From the NCBI GenBank assembly GCA_009783495.1, contig WRDJ01000006.1:1-9839 (forward strand): a stretch of 9,839 nt of DNA, in the 5' to 3' direction. Made by a program: the position numbers and the translations under genes. The notes under the pieces are model-generated. The model was not told the origin of the DNA. It worked only from the letters and a program-made list of their open reading frames with translations, and searched no databases. Origin of the DNA: Clostridiales bacterium. GTDB lineage: Bacteria; Bacillota; Dehalobacteriia; UBA4068. This document shows positions 1-6,497 of the stretch, piece after piece (the first letter of the stretch is position 1; every line of letters begins with the position of its first letter).

Positions 1-154
1 AACCAGAGAAAAGGTCAAATGTTCTTATAAAACGCTGTATCTGGCCGACGATTTGATACGGCGCATCACGGAAATTGCCCAAGATCATGACACGAGCTTT
101 AACAACACCGTCGTGAGCATGATCGAATCATGCCTGGCCGAAAAAGAGGAATAA
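1..154 (+). CDS. Ribbon-helix-helix-like small protein, C-terminal part (partial at window start)
   Basis: An open frame runs from base 2 to a TAA at 152-154; the 5' end lies outside the window. The visible 50 residues start with the strand-like segment SYKTLYL, followed by ADDLIRRITEIAQDHDTSF and then NNTVVSMIESCLAEKEE. A short beta strand, a helix, a turn with S/T-F-N and a second helix is the pattern of Arc/CopG-type ribbon-helix-helix DNA-binding proteins. In that family the strand pairs in a dimer and enters the DNA major groove, and members are often autorepressors or antitoxins. I infer the fold from pattern only. A hairpin terminator follows 7 bp after the stop, so this is the last gene of its transcript. 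No toxin partner is visible downstream; an upstream partner cannot be excluded. Confidence 0.6.
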   Translation, partial: TREKVKCSYKTLYLADDLIRRITEIAQDHDTSFNNTVVSMIESCLAEKEE

Positions 155-161
155 GAAAATG

Positions 162-190
162 ACCCGCCGTTTGGGCGGGTTTCTTGTTTT
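162..190. terminator. Rho-independent terminator, probably bidirectional
   Basis: The 7-bp stem ACCCGCC (162-168) pairs with GGCGGGT (174-180) around a 5-nt loop, followed on the + strand by TTCTTGTTTT. On the minus strand the same stem is followed by CATTTTCTTATT, also T-rich. It lies between two convergent genes (+ strand stop at 154, minus-strand stop at 221), so it probably ends both transcripts. The + direction has the better U tract. Confidence 0.85.
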
Positions 191-220
191 GGAAGATGCT
201 GTCGCGACGGAACAAAGGCT

Positions 221-1087
221 CTATAACCATTGCTCGTCAACATCAAGCGTCACGTTTTCAGCGGCCAGCCTTTCCAGAAGAATGGACAAGCCGTCGTGGC
301 TGACCTGAATTTTGGCAATTTTCTCCGTGCCGGCATAAAGCACAAAGTTTTCCCCTTTTTCCTCCACCTTGCTTATCTCTCCAATGGGATAGGCCTTTTC
401 AACCCTGAAAGCGTTTCTGACAATCAGCATATCCCGCGTGACCGTTATTTTCCAAAACAGCGAATGGGCCAGATAATACAGGCTTGCCAAAAAAAGCCCC
501 GGAAAGCCGAAGTAAGAGAAAAGCTGTACAAACCGGCTTTCGGTTTCGAAAGCGTTCGGCCAGAATATAAACCAAACCAGCATGCCGCCGAAAAACAAGA
601 CGCCCAGAACCGCGACCATCAAATTAGCCTTGTTCGGCCTGACCGTGAAGCTGTTTTTTTTCTGGGTGGTTTCCATTTTGCCCGCTTCGTGGAGCTGCGC
701 CGCAAACAGCCCGTAATTTGACGTGAAAACATCCGCCGCGAAAATCCTTTTGCCGCCGACATAACCGATGATTCCGTTGAGCTTCACCGCTACCACGGTA
801 ATATCCCGGAATTTTATCGCTAACGCAGGGCAAAACGGCATATGTATGGTCAGATTGTCGCCTTCCACTATTATCTTCCACTTGGCCGCGTGCAGCGCGA
901 GATAGACGCCAAGCAGGGCGAAGGGCAGCAGAAGCGCCGCTATTACTATCTCGGCCGTTCCCGTTCCTTCGCCGGTCACAAAGGGAAGAGCCGCAAGAAG
1001 AGCGAAAAGGGCAGCGCCCACGACCCCGATCCAAAAAACCCATTTAGGGTAACGCATTTCATAATTAGGCTCGTCCAAGCCCGTCAT
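221..1087 (-). CDS. Membrane protein with two tandem TM-TM-PH-like units, function unknown
   Basis: This 288-residue protein of unknown function appears to be an internal duplication. Unit 1 has hydrophobic segments at about 15-37 and 44-67, then a soluble part starting W70-K-I and running to about 135. Unit 2 repeats this: hydrophobic segments at about 155-177 and 187-210, then W212-K-I and a soluble part to about 275. Each soluble part reads as short alternating strands (WKIIVEGDNLTIH; WKITVTRDMLIVRN) ending in a helix (NYGLFAAQLHEA; DGLSILLERLAAE). That is the layout of bacterial PH-like (bPH/YdbS-type) domains attached to membrane helix pairs. The start ATG lies 10 bp after the uridine phosphorylase stop, with AAAGG only 2 nt upstream, so ATG codon 11 is a possible alternative. 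It is the last gene of the block, before the shared terminator. Fold is inferred; the duplication is visible. Confidence 0.8.
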   Translation of the reverse strand: MTGLDEPNYEMRYPKWVFWIGVVGAALFALLAALPFVTGEGTGTAEIVIAALLLPFALLGVYLALHAAKWKIIVEGDNLTIHMPFCPALAIKFRDITVVAVKLNGIIGYVGGKRIFAADVFTSNYGLFAAQLHEAGKMETTQKKNSFTVRPNKANLMVAVLGVLFFGGMLVWFIFWPNAFETESRFVQLFSYFGFPGLFLASLYYLAHSLFWKITVTRDMLIVRNAFRVEKAYPIGEISKVEEKGENFVLYAGTEKIAKIQVSHDGLSILLERLAAENVTLDVDEQWL

Positions 1088-1097
1088 CGCCTTTCAT

Positions 1098-1913
1098 TTA
1101 TATTTCTGCTTTATCGGACGCGATCAATTCCCGGATGGCCGCGACGGCGCAGCGGATGGCCCGCTCATTGTCGCGGCAGACGGGGTTGGGCAAGCCGGAT
1201 TTGCTCCTTTCCACGTTCCAGAGGGCGGTCAGCACCGCGCCCGCGCGCGCCTTGCGCACCTGCGTCACGCTGAAAAGAGCCGCGCATTCCATCTCGGAGG
1301 CCAAACAGCCGCAATCAAGATAGGCCTGCCATTTGTCGAGCAAGGCCCGGGCCACCGGCATGGTCTGCGGATGAGTCTCGCCGTAAAACGAATCCTTGCT
1401 GTGCACCACCCCCACGTGAAAGCGGCTCCCTTCTGCCTGCCCGCTCAAGGCCCGCGCGCTCTTTTCCAGGGCGCTCGTCACGCGGAAATCCGCCGCCGCG
1501 GGATAGCCCTCCGGCAGATATTCCGCGCTGGCGCCTTCGCTCCTAACGGCCGCCGTGGCGATGACCAAATCCCCGCCCACCACTTTTTCAACCATGCCGC
1601 CGCTGGTGCCCACGCGGATGAAAGTATGCGCCCCGCAAAGGATCAGCTCCTCCACGGCGATGGCTGCGGAAGGGCCGCCGATGCCGCTGGAAACGACATT
1701 GACCAACTCGCCCTCCAGATAGCCGCCATAAGTACAAAACTCCCTGTTATAAGCGATTTCAAAGGGGGAATCCAGGTGACGCGCGATCTGCGGCACACGC
1801 CCCGGATCGCCCGGCATGATGACATATCCGCCGACTTGCTCCTTGGTCACTTTAAGATGAAATTGCTTTTCGCCCGCGAAAATCGCGCCGTGCACATCCG
1901 CTTTTTCCGACAT
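1098..1913 (-). CDS. udp: Uridine phosphorylase-like nucleoside phosphorylase (NP-I family)
   Basis: NP-I family enzymes cleave a nucleoside with phosphate to free base plus (deoxy)ribose-1-phosphate in the cytoplasm. Numbering from the first ATG of the frame (1919), the motifs are MPGDPGRV (35-42, phosphate loop), SSGIGGPSAAIAVEEL (77-92), RVGTSGGM (102-109, phosphate Arg), DSFYG (176-180) and ASEMECAALF (207-216, ribose-binding Glu region). This matches E. coli Udp over its whole length. I prefer the second ATG (1913, 271 aa) because GGGG lies 8 nt before it but only 2 nt before ATG 1919. The stretch after DSFYG reads ETHPQTMPV; E. coli has the uracil-reading Gln and Arg here, so base specificity is uncertain. 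It follows the M23 gene by about 20 bp and precedes the PH-like membrane gene by 10 bp, so all three are probably co-transcribed. Confidence 0.9.
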   Translation of the reverse strand: MSEKADVHGAIFAGEKQFHLKVTKEQVGGYVIMPGDPGRVPQIARHLDSPFEIAYNREFCTYGGYLEGELVNVVSSGIGGPSAAIAVEELILCGAHTFIRVGTSGGMVEKVVGGDLVIATAAVRSEGASAEYLPEGYPAAADFRVTSALEKSARALSGQAEGSRFHVGVVHSKDSFYGETHPQTMPVARALLDKWQAYLDCGCLASEMECAALFSVTQVRKARAGAVLTALWNVERSKSGLPNPVCRDNERAIRCAVAAIRELIASDKAEI

Positions 1914-1938
1914 AAGCATCGCCCCGCTTTCTGTTGTT

Positions 1939-2850
1939 TTATGGTCTCGGCACCAGCTGAAACGGGTCGCACATCTCCCCGTGCGCCGTGAACGTCAAGT
2001 GCAAATGCGGCCCGGTGGAAAAGCCGGTGCTGCCCACCCTGCCGATCACTTGGCCTGCCGCGACCTCGCCGCCTTTGACCGCGCTCAAGCTCTGCAGATG
2101 CCCGTAAAGGGAAAAAAGCCCCATACCGTGGTCTATGATGACGGTGTTGCCGGTCACCGGCAGAAATTCCGCCAAGGTGACAATGCCACGGGCCGCCGCC
2201 ACTACCTCCGTTCCCGCGGGCGCCGCGATGTCCACCCCGGAATGGCGGGAAGAAAATTCGCCGCCGATATATCTGTGGCAGGCGAATTCGGTGGTAACGC
2301 GGCCAAAGAGCGGCAAAACGAAGCCCTCTTCCTGCCAGAGCGGCTCCCCGGCGCTTTCGGCCCTGGCCCCGGCCACCTTGGCGTTATAAAGGGCATAGTC
2401 CTCGCTGCTTGGCGTTTGCAGGCCGGAGGCGCCGGCGGAAAGTTTCTGCGAGCCGAAAGCCCTCTCCGCAATTTCCAGCGTTTCCTCGAAAAGTGTGCCG
2501 CTATCATCGCAAAGCACCAATTTGATCATCCCCGCTTTTTCCGTCACCGGGATATTCAGCAGGGCCCGCCCGCCGACGAGCGGGATTTCGCGGCTGCCCG
2601 CGCCGTTTTCCAGCGTCAGGCGCGCCCCCTGCGGGCAAACGACTTTGAGCAGGGCGATCTCCCCCGGACGCAACGAAGAAATGGCCGGTTCAACCGCAGC
2701 CTTTTCCCCGGCCGACCCGGCGCTTTCCTCCGCGAACCGGCCCGGCGGCGGCGCGGGAGGCCCGGCGAGGGTGAAAGCCGCGGCCGCGGCGGAGATAAAA
2801 GTAATTAATAGAAGAACCGAAACAAAAACGGCGCTGCCTTTTTGCGGCAA
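1939..2850 (-). CDS. Membrane-anchored M23 (LytM-type) peptidoglycan endopeptidase
   Basis: Predicted zinc endopeptidase that cuts peptide cross-bridges in the cell wall. From the chosen start (303 aa): an uncleaved signal-anchor helix at about 5-29; a low-complexity Pro/Ala/Glu linker; a beta-rich, Ig-like segment at about 60-126 (LRPGEIALLKVVCPQGARL onward); and a C-terminal M23 domain at about 178-298. The domain has all expected residues: RHSGVD (H203 and D207, zinc), YGH (H251) and HLH (H282 catalytic, H284 zinc). The frame stays open up to ATG 3057, but that would overlap the upstream gene and add 69 residues with no domain. TTG 2850 is preferred because GGAGGGGGG sits exactly 7 nt upstream; ATG 2868 (309 aa) has no Shine-Dalgarno site. 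The 131 bp before ATG 2868 hold no clear promoter. Its target may include wall handled by the VanX-CapA protein of the same block (inference). Confidence 0.9.
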   Translation of the reverse strand: MPQKGSAVFVSVLLLITFISAAAAAFTLAGPPAPPPGRFAEESAGSAGEKAAVEPAISSLRPGEIALLKVVCPQGARLTLENGAGSREIPLVGGRALLNIPVTEKAGMIKLVLCDDSGTLFEETLEIAERAFGSQKLSAGASGLQTPSSEDYALYNAKVAGARAESAGEPLWQEEGFVLPLFGRVTTEFACHRYIGGEFSSRHSGVDIAAPAGTEVVAAARGIVTLAEFLPVTGNTVIIDHGMGLFSLYGHLQSLSAVKGGEVAAGQVIGRVGSTGFSTGPHLHLTFTAHGEMCDPFQLVPRP

Positions 2851-2857
2851 AATTAAG

Positions 2858-2866
2858 CCCCCCTCC
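2858..2866 (-). promoter_or_regulatory. Strong Shine-Dalgarno site that decides a TTG start
   Basis: On the minus strand GGAGGGGGG (2866 to 2858) is followed by the 7-nt spacer CTTAATT and TTG at 2850-2848. The G-rich run lies inside the coding sequence if ATG 2868 is used, which argues that TTG is the true start of the M23 gene. Confidence 0.65.
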
Positions 2867-2999
2867 ATGAAAGCGGCACGCGGCCCAAACGGCTTCCCCG
2901 CAAGGAGAGTGCTTGGCGCGTATGTAAAAACTATTTGCGCTTTTCTTGGGCCGGGGATAATTAGGAATACGCAGGGTGCTTTGCCTTTCGCGGGGGCGA

Positions 3000-3755
3000 T
3001 CAGCGCCCGCCCGTTTTGCGCCAAAACGTGAACATATCGCCGCCCCGCTTTTTCCAAAAAATATGGAAAAGCCAGACCAAAAGCCCGCTGATCAAAACGG
3101 TCAGGCCGAAGATCAGCCCCATGCGCGCCACGAAGTTCTCAAAAAACATCTGCGGCACCAGCCGGATCAGGAAATCGTCGGCGCTTAAAATCCACAGGTC
3201 GTTGGAGAAGAAGATGCGATGAAAAAGGGTGAAGAAGCCCTCGAAATCCGCCAGGGCGAAAGTGCCGATCCCCAAAGCGAGGACGAAAAAGGCGGCGATG
3301 CCCCGCAAATATCCCCGGCAGAGCACTGCAACCCGCAGGCGGCCCTTCGTGAAGAAAAAGACATAAAGCAGCAAAAACAGGCCCAGGCCCAGCGCCAGCC
3401 ATTTCGCGGCGGTGGCGCCCTTCATCAGCTTCTGCACGTCTGCCATATGCAGAATCTCTCTTTCGCTGTAAACGTCGGCGCTCGCCCCGCCGATCACGGC
3501 CTGTGTTTGCAGCGTGCCGCTCCTGCCGAAGAGATAATCCAAGAGCGCGTCCGTCACGCGCCAGAACTCGTCCTGCTCCATGCGGGTGCGCTGATAGGCG
3601 TCCTGCCCGTTTTCGTCTGCCAGCGCGAACTGTTTTTCAAAAAAAGCCTTATTCCCGGCCACCCCCTGCAGCGCGGCCAGCAAAATGAACAAGACCAGCA
3701 GGAACCCTGCGGCGGCGGCCAATACGGCGTTCCGTTTTCCCTCTTTCGCAGGCAT
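3000..3755 (-). CDS. DUF1461 / TIGR01906 family integral membrane protein
   Basis: The 251-residue protein has four hydrophobic segments at about 8-32, 116-136, 148-170 and 212-233, with a soluble, probably external stretch of about 80 residues between the first two. It carries two signatures I associate with the uncharacterised DUF1461 (TIGR01906) family of Firmicutes: SEREILHMADV (97-107) before helix 2, and FHRIFFSNDLWIL (178-190) followed by FLIRLVPQMFF (195-205) before helix 4. No enzymatic motif is visible and the function of the family is unknown to me. The start ATG has GGGGA about 5 nt upstream. The gap to the glycosylase gene is about 100 bp and holds an inverted repeat but no clear promoter. 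The highly basic C-terminal tail (WKKRGGDMFTFWRKTGGR) probably faces the cytoplasm. Confidence 0.85.
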   Translation of the reverse strand: MPAKEGKRNAVLAAAAGFLLVLFILLAALQGVAGNKAFFEKQFALADENGQDAYQRTRMEQDEFWRVTDALLDYLFGRSGTLQTQAVIGGASADVYSEREILHMADVQKLMKGATAAKWLALGLGLFLLLYVFFFTKGRLRVAVLCRGYLRGIAAFFVLALGIGTFALADFEGFFTLFHRIFFSNDLWILSADDFLIRLVPQMFFENFVARMGLIFGLTVLISGLLVWLFHIFWKKRGGDMFTFWRKTGGR

Positions 3756-3837
3756 AGGCTTCCCCCTTTTCCGGGATATTATGAAAATCCCCAGCCCTAA
3801 ATATTTTCTATCAGCCAGTCTATGGGCATGGGCGCGG

Positions 3838-3870
3838 CGGCAACACCGCTATGCGGCGCTTATGTTGCCG
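3838..3870 (-). repeat. Inverted repeat at the 3' end of the DNA glycosylase gene
   Basis: CGGCAACA (3838-3845) pairs with TGTTGCCG (3863-3870), an 8-bp perfect stem. The loop contains a second stem, CCGC (3846-3849) with GCGG (3853-3856). The 3863-3870 arm lies in the last codons of the glycosylase gene and the rest is 3' of its stop. No T tract follows on the minus strand, so it is not a standard rho-independent terminator. It could stabilise the mRNA 3' end or reduce read-through into the DUF1461 gene. Confidence 0.5.
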
Positions 3871-4363
3871 GCGAAGGCAAAAAGTTCAGGATCACCCGGT
3901 ATTTTTCCGCCAAGGCCTCCAATGAGCAGGCCGCGTTGGCCGGGCTGGTGGATGGCAGGGCGATGGCCGGCAAACCGGTTTGTGGCAGCAGGTGCTTTTG
4001 ATAGAGCCGGGCCGCGGCCGCTCCCGTGGTGAAAACGGTCGCGATCTTGCTTTGGGCAAGCAAAGGGGCGATGTCGTTGGCCAGGGGGTTCTTGATGCTG
4101 TGGTCGCCCGCGCCCTTGATCTCGCAGCTTTTCAGCACATCCCAAAGGGCGATCTTGCGTTCGAGCAGGAAGCGCCTTTTCCCGTCAACGGCGGCGGGGA
4201 TTTCCTCCCCGAAGAGCAGGCCGAGGACGCGCCAGAACCTGTTTTGCGGGTGGCCGTAAAAGAACCCGGCTTCCCGCGATTTCGGCGAGGGCATCGTCCC
4301 CAAAATCAGCACGCGCGATTCGCCGTCCCAAATCGGCTCTATGGTGTGTTCGACGCGGCTCAT
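3860..4363 (-). CDS. UDG-superfamily DNA glycosylase, family 6 (hypoxanthine/deoxyinosine)-like
   Basis: Predicted base-excision repair glycosylase of 167 aa that removes a deaminated base from DNA. Motif 1 is ILGTMPSPKSREAGFFYGHPQNRFW (20-44) and motif 2 is LPSTSPANA (136-144). The GTMPS...GHPQNRFW layout with SPANA matches the group often annotated 'DNA-deoxyinosine glycosylase' or 'G/U mismatch-specific uracil-DNA glycosylase' (UDG family 6). That family lacks the usual motif 1 Asn/Asp and uses a later Asn; N41 in PQNRFW is the best candidate here. The length is normal for the family. The start ATG overlaps the TGA of the adenosylhomocysteinase gene in an ATGA, which implies translational coupling. 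Freed hypoxanthine would be the same base the nearby purine nucleoside phosphorylase makes. Substrate preference is known from the family only, not proven here. Confidence 0.87.
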   Translation of the reverse strand: MSRVEHTIEPIWDGESRVLILGTMPSPKSREAGFFYGHPQNRFWRVLGLLFGEEIPAAVDGKRRFLLERKIALWDVLKSCEIKGAGDHSIKNPLANDIAPLLAQSKIATVFTTGAAAARLYQKHLLPQTGLPAIALPSTSPANAACSLEALAEKYRVILNFLPSPAT

Positions 4364-5607
4364 TCCGTCCAGCCGGCTAAGTATCTGGCCTGCTCTTCGC
4401 TCAAAACGTCATAGGCGATGCCGAGCGCCGCCAGCTTGACCCCGGCCACAAAATCGTCTATCTCCTTGGGCACAGGGATGAGTTTGTTGGCCAACTTGCC
4501 CTTATTCCTGGCAAGATAAAGCGCGGAAAGCGCCTGAATGGCGAAGCTCATATCCATGATCTCGGCGGCGTGCCCGTCCCCCGCCGCCAGGTTGACCAGG
4601 CGCCCCCCGGCGATCAGGTTGAGGGTTCTGCCGTTTTCCAGTTTATAACCCATGATGTTGCGGCGGCGTTCCTGCTTGGAAACGCAGATGTTTTCCAGGT
4701 CGCTGCGAGAGACCTCGCAATCGAAATGGCCGGCGTTGCAGAGAATGGCTTCGTTCTTCATAAGAGGGAAATGCCGGCGCGTGATGACGTCCTTGCAGCC
4801 GGTCACCGTGATGAAAATGTCGCCCAGCGGGGCGGCTTCTATCATGGGCATGACTTCAAAGCCGTCCATATGCGCTTCAATGGCTTTGACGGGGTCAATC
4901 TCCGTGACCACCACCTTGGCGCCCAGGCCCTTAGCGCGCATGGCCACCCCCTTGCCGCACCAGCCATATCCGGCCACCACCACGGTCTTGCCGCAGACGA
5001 TCAAATTGGTGGTGCGGTTGATGGCGTCCCAAACCGACTGGCCGGTGCCGTAGCGGTTGTCGAAGAGATATTTGCACATGGCGTTATTGACGGCGATCAT
5101 GGGACATTGCAGCGCGCCTTCTTTTTCCATGGCCGCCAGGCGCAGGATGCCGGTGGTGGTTTCCTCGCAGCCGCCCAGCAGGCGGGGCAGCAGGTCGCGG
5201 CGCTTGGTGTGCAGCAGGCTGACCAGATCTCCGCCGTCGTCAATGATGATATGCGGGCCGAAAGCCACGGCATCCTCCAGATGGGCGCGGTATTCCGCGT
5301 CGCTCTGGTTATGCCAGGCGAAAACCTCCACGTTGTCGAAGGCGGCCAGCCCCGCCGCCACGTCGTCCTGCGTGGAAAGCGGGTTGGAACCGGCGGCGGC
5401 CACCTTGGCCCCGCCCGCGGCCAGCACCGTGACCAGATAGGCGGTTTTGGCCTCCAGATGGACGGAGACGGTCATTTTCAGGCCGGTGAAGGGCTTGGTT
5501 TGGCTGAACTCCTGCTCCAGCCCGCGCAAAATCGGCATATTGGCTTTCACCCAGTCAATTTTCTTCCTCCCTTCGGGCGCCAGGGAGGGGTCTCTGATGA
5601 TGGACAT
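4360..5607 (-). CDS. ahcY: Adenosylhomocysteinase (S-adenosyl/S-inosyl-homocysteine hydrolase)
   Basis: Cytoplasmic NAD-dependent enzyme that hydrolyses S-adenosylhomocysteine to homocysteine and a nucleoside, relieving product inhibition of methyltransferases. Visible motifs: SVHLEAKTAYL (48-58, substrate site), SNPLSTQDD (74-82), HNQSDAEYR (99-107), IIDDGGD (121-127), EETTTG (148-153), NNAMCKYLFDNRYGTGQS (174-191, including catalytic Lys179 and Asp183), Rossmann GYGWCGKG (213-220), NAGHFDCE (291-298) and RLVNLAAGDGH (336-346). At 415 aa it is of the short type. It ends in LSEEQARYLAGWTE and lacks the C-terminal Lys/Tyr NAD-binding tail of eukaryotic enzymes. Lys54 replaces the Glu/Gln that contacts the adenine amino group, so S-inosyl-homocysteine is a possible substrate. 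The start lies 5 bp after the purine nucleoside phosphorylase stop, with GGAGA about 10 nt upstream inside that gene. Confidence 0.95.
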   Translation of the reverse strand: MSIIRDPSLAPEGRKKIDWVKANMPILRGLEQEFSQTKPFTGLKMTVSVHLEAKTAYLVTVLAAGGAKVAAAGSNPLSTQDDVAAGLAAFDNVEVFAWHNQSDAEYRAHLEDAVAFGPHIIIDDGGDLVSLLHTKRRDLLPRLLGGCEETTTGILRLAAMEKEGALQCPMIAVNNAMCKYLFDNRYGTGQSVWDAINRTTNLIVCGKTVVVAGYGWCGKGVAMRAKGLGAKVVVTEIDPVKAIEAHMDGFEVMPMIEAAPLGDIFITVTGCKDVITRRHFPLMKNEAILCNAGHFDCEVSRSDLENICVSKQERRRNIMGYKLENGRTLNLIAGGRLVNLAAGDGHAAEIMDMSFAIQALSALYLARNKGKLANKLIPVPKEIDDFVAGVKLAALGIAYDVLSEEQARYLAGWTE

Positions 5608-5612
5608 ATTCG

Positions 5613-6461
5613 CTAATCTCCTTCTTTCGGCAGTTCTTTGACGATTTGTGTGACCAAACGGCAGAAATCTGACGAAACGCGCCAGGAAACCTCCAGCACT
5701 TCTTCATGGTTGAGCGTTTTGTCTATTATCCCCGCCGCCATATTGGTAATGCAGGAAAGGCCGATCACCTTCATGCCGCAGTGGCGGGCCGCCGTCACCT
5801 CGGCCACGGTGGACATGCCCACCGCGTCGGCGCCCAAAGCGGCCAGCGCGCGCACCTCGGCCGGGGTCTCATATTGCGGGCCCTTGGCATAGGCATAAAC
5901 CCCCTCGAAAAGGCGGATTTCCAGCTCCAACGCGGCTTGGCGGGCAATTTGCTGAAAATCCCGGTCATAGGCGCGGGTCATGTCGGGGAAGCGCGGGCCC
6001 AGCTCGTCAAGGTTGGCGCCTTTAAGCGGCGAATCGGCGAAAAGGGCGATGTGATCGGTGATGAGCATGAGGGCCCCGTCGCCCAGGCCGGGGTTGATCC
6101 CGCCCGCGGCATTGCTGACCAGCAGGTTTTTCACGCCGAGCGCCGCGAAAACGCGCACCGGGAAAACGGTCTTGAGCACGTCATAACCCTCATAGCAGTG
6201 GAAGCGCCCCTGCATGACCAAAACGGGCTGGCCCTCGAGCGCGCCGTGCACCAGCCTGCCGCTGTGCCCGGCGGCAGTGGAGGCCACAAAGCCGGGGATC
6301 TCGCGGTAATCCACGGCCAGGGGGCCGTTAAGCTGAGCGGCCAGCGGGCCCAGGCCGGAACCGAGGATGACGGCGGTTTGCGGGATCGAAGGCAAAACGC
6401 TTCGCAGATAGGCGGCGGCGGCAAAGATTTGTTCCCTGTGGGAGGCCAGCTTATGTTCCAT
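5613..6461 (-). CDS. punA: Purine nucleoside phosphorylase, trimeric type (PNP-I)
   Basis: Cytoplasmic enzyme converting inosine or guanosine plus phosphate to hypoxanthine or guanine and ribose-1-phosphate. The 282 aa are full length for the trimeric family. Motifs: ILGSGLG (32-38) and AGHSGRLVHG (64-73, phosphate site), MQGRFHCYEGY (83-93), VSNAAGGIN (115-123), KGPQYETPAEVR (193-204, with Glu198 matching the purine-reading Glu), GADAVGMSTVAEV (210-222) and CITNMAAG (237-244, with Asn240 matching the base-binding Asn). All key residues are present. The Glu/Asn pair favours 6-oxopurines, but some relatives act as methylthioinosine phosphorylases, so that activity is possible next to ahcY. It follows the VanX-CapA gene after 36 bp with a weak GAGGG ribosome site, and ahcY starts 5 bp after its TAG. 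Confidence 0.95.
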   Translation of the reverse strand: MEHKLASHREQIFAAAAYLRSVLPSIPQTAVILGSGLGPLAAQLNGPLAVDYREIPGFVASTAAGHSGRLVHGALEGQPVLVMQGRFHCYEGYDVLKTVFPVRVFAALGVKNLLVSNAAGGINPGLGDGALMLITDHIALFADSPLKGANLDELGPRFPDMTRAYDRDFQQIARQAALELEIRLFEGVYAYAKGPQYETPAEVRALAALGADAVGMSTVAEVTAARHCGMKVIGLSCITNMAAGIIDKTLNHEEVLEVSWRVSSDFCRLVTQIVKELPKEGD

Positions 6462-6497
6462 GACAAACCCTCATTTCTGTATTTGTATGCGGGATAA

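Noticed and set aside
2994..3008. GGGCG/CGCCC hairpin at the end of the DUF1461 gene as a terminator
   Set aside because: The stem is only 5 bp and no T run follows on the minus strand.
2851..3057. N-terminal extension of the M23 frame up to ATG 3057
   Set aside because: It overlaps the DUF1461 gene by 58 bp, adds no domain, and would bury the membrane anchor; the ribosome site points to TTG 2850.
4570..5616. 348-codon open frame on the + strand, antisense to ahcY
   Set aside because: His/Gly/Gln-rich product with no family pattern; a shadow of the strongly conserved ahcY gene.
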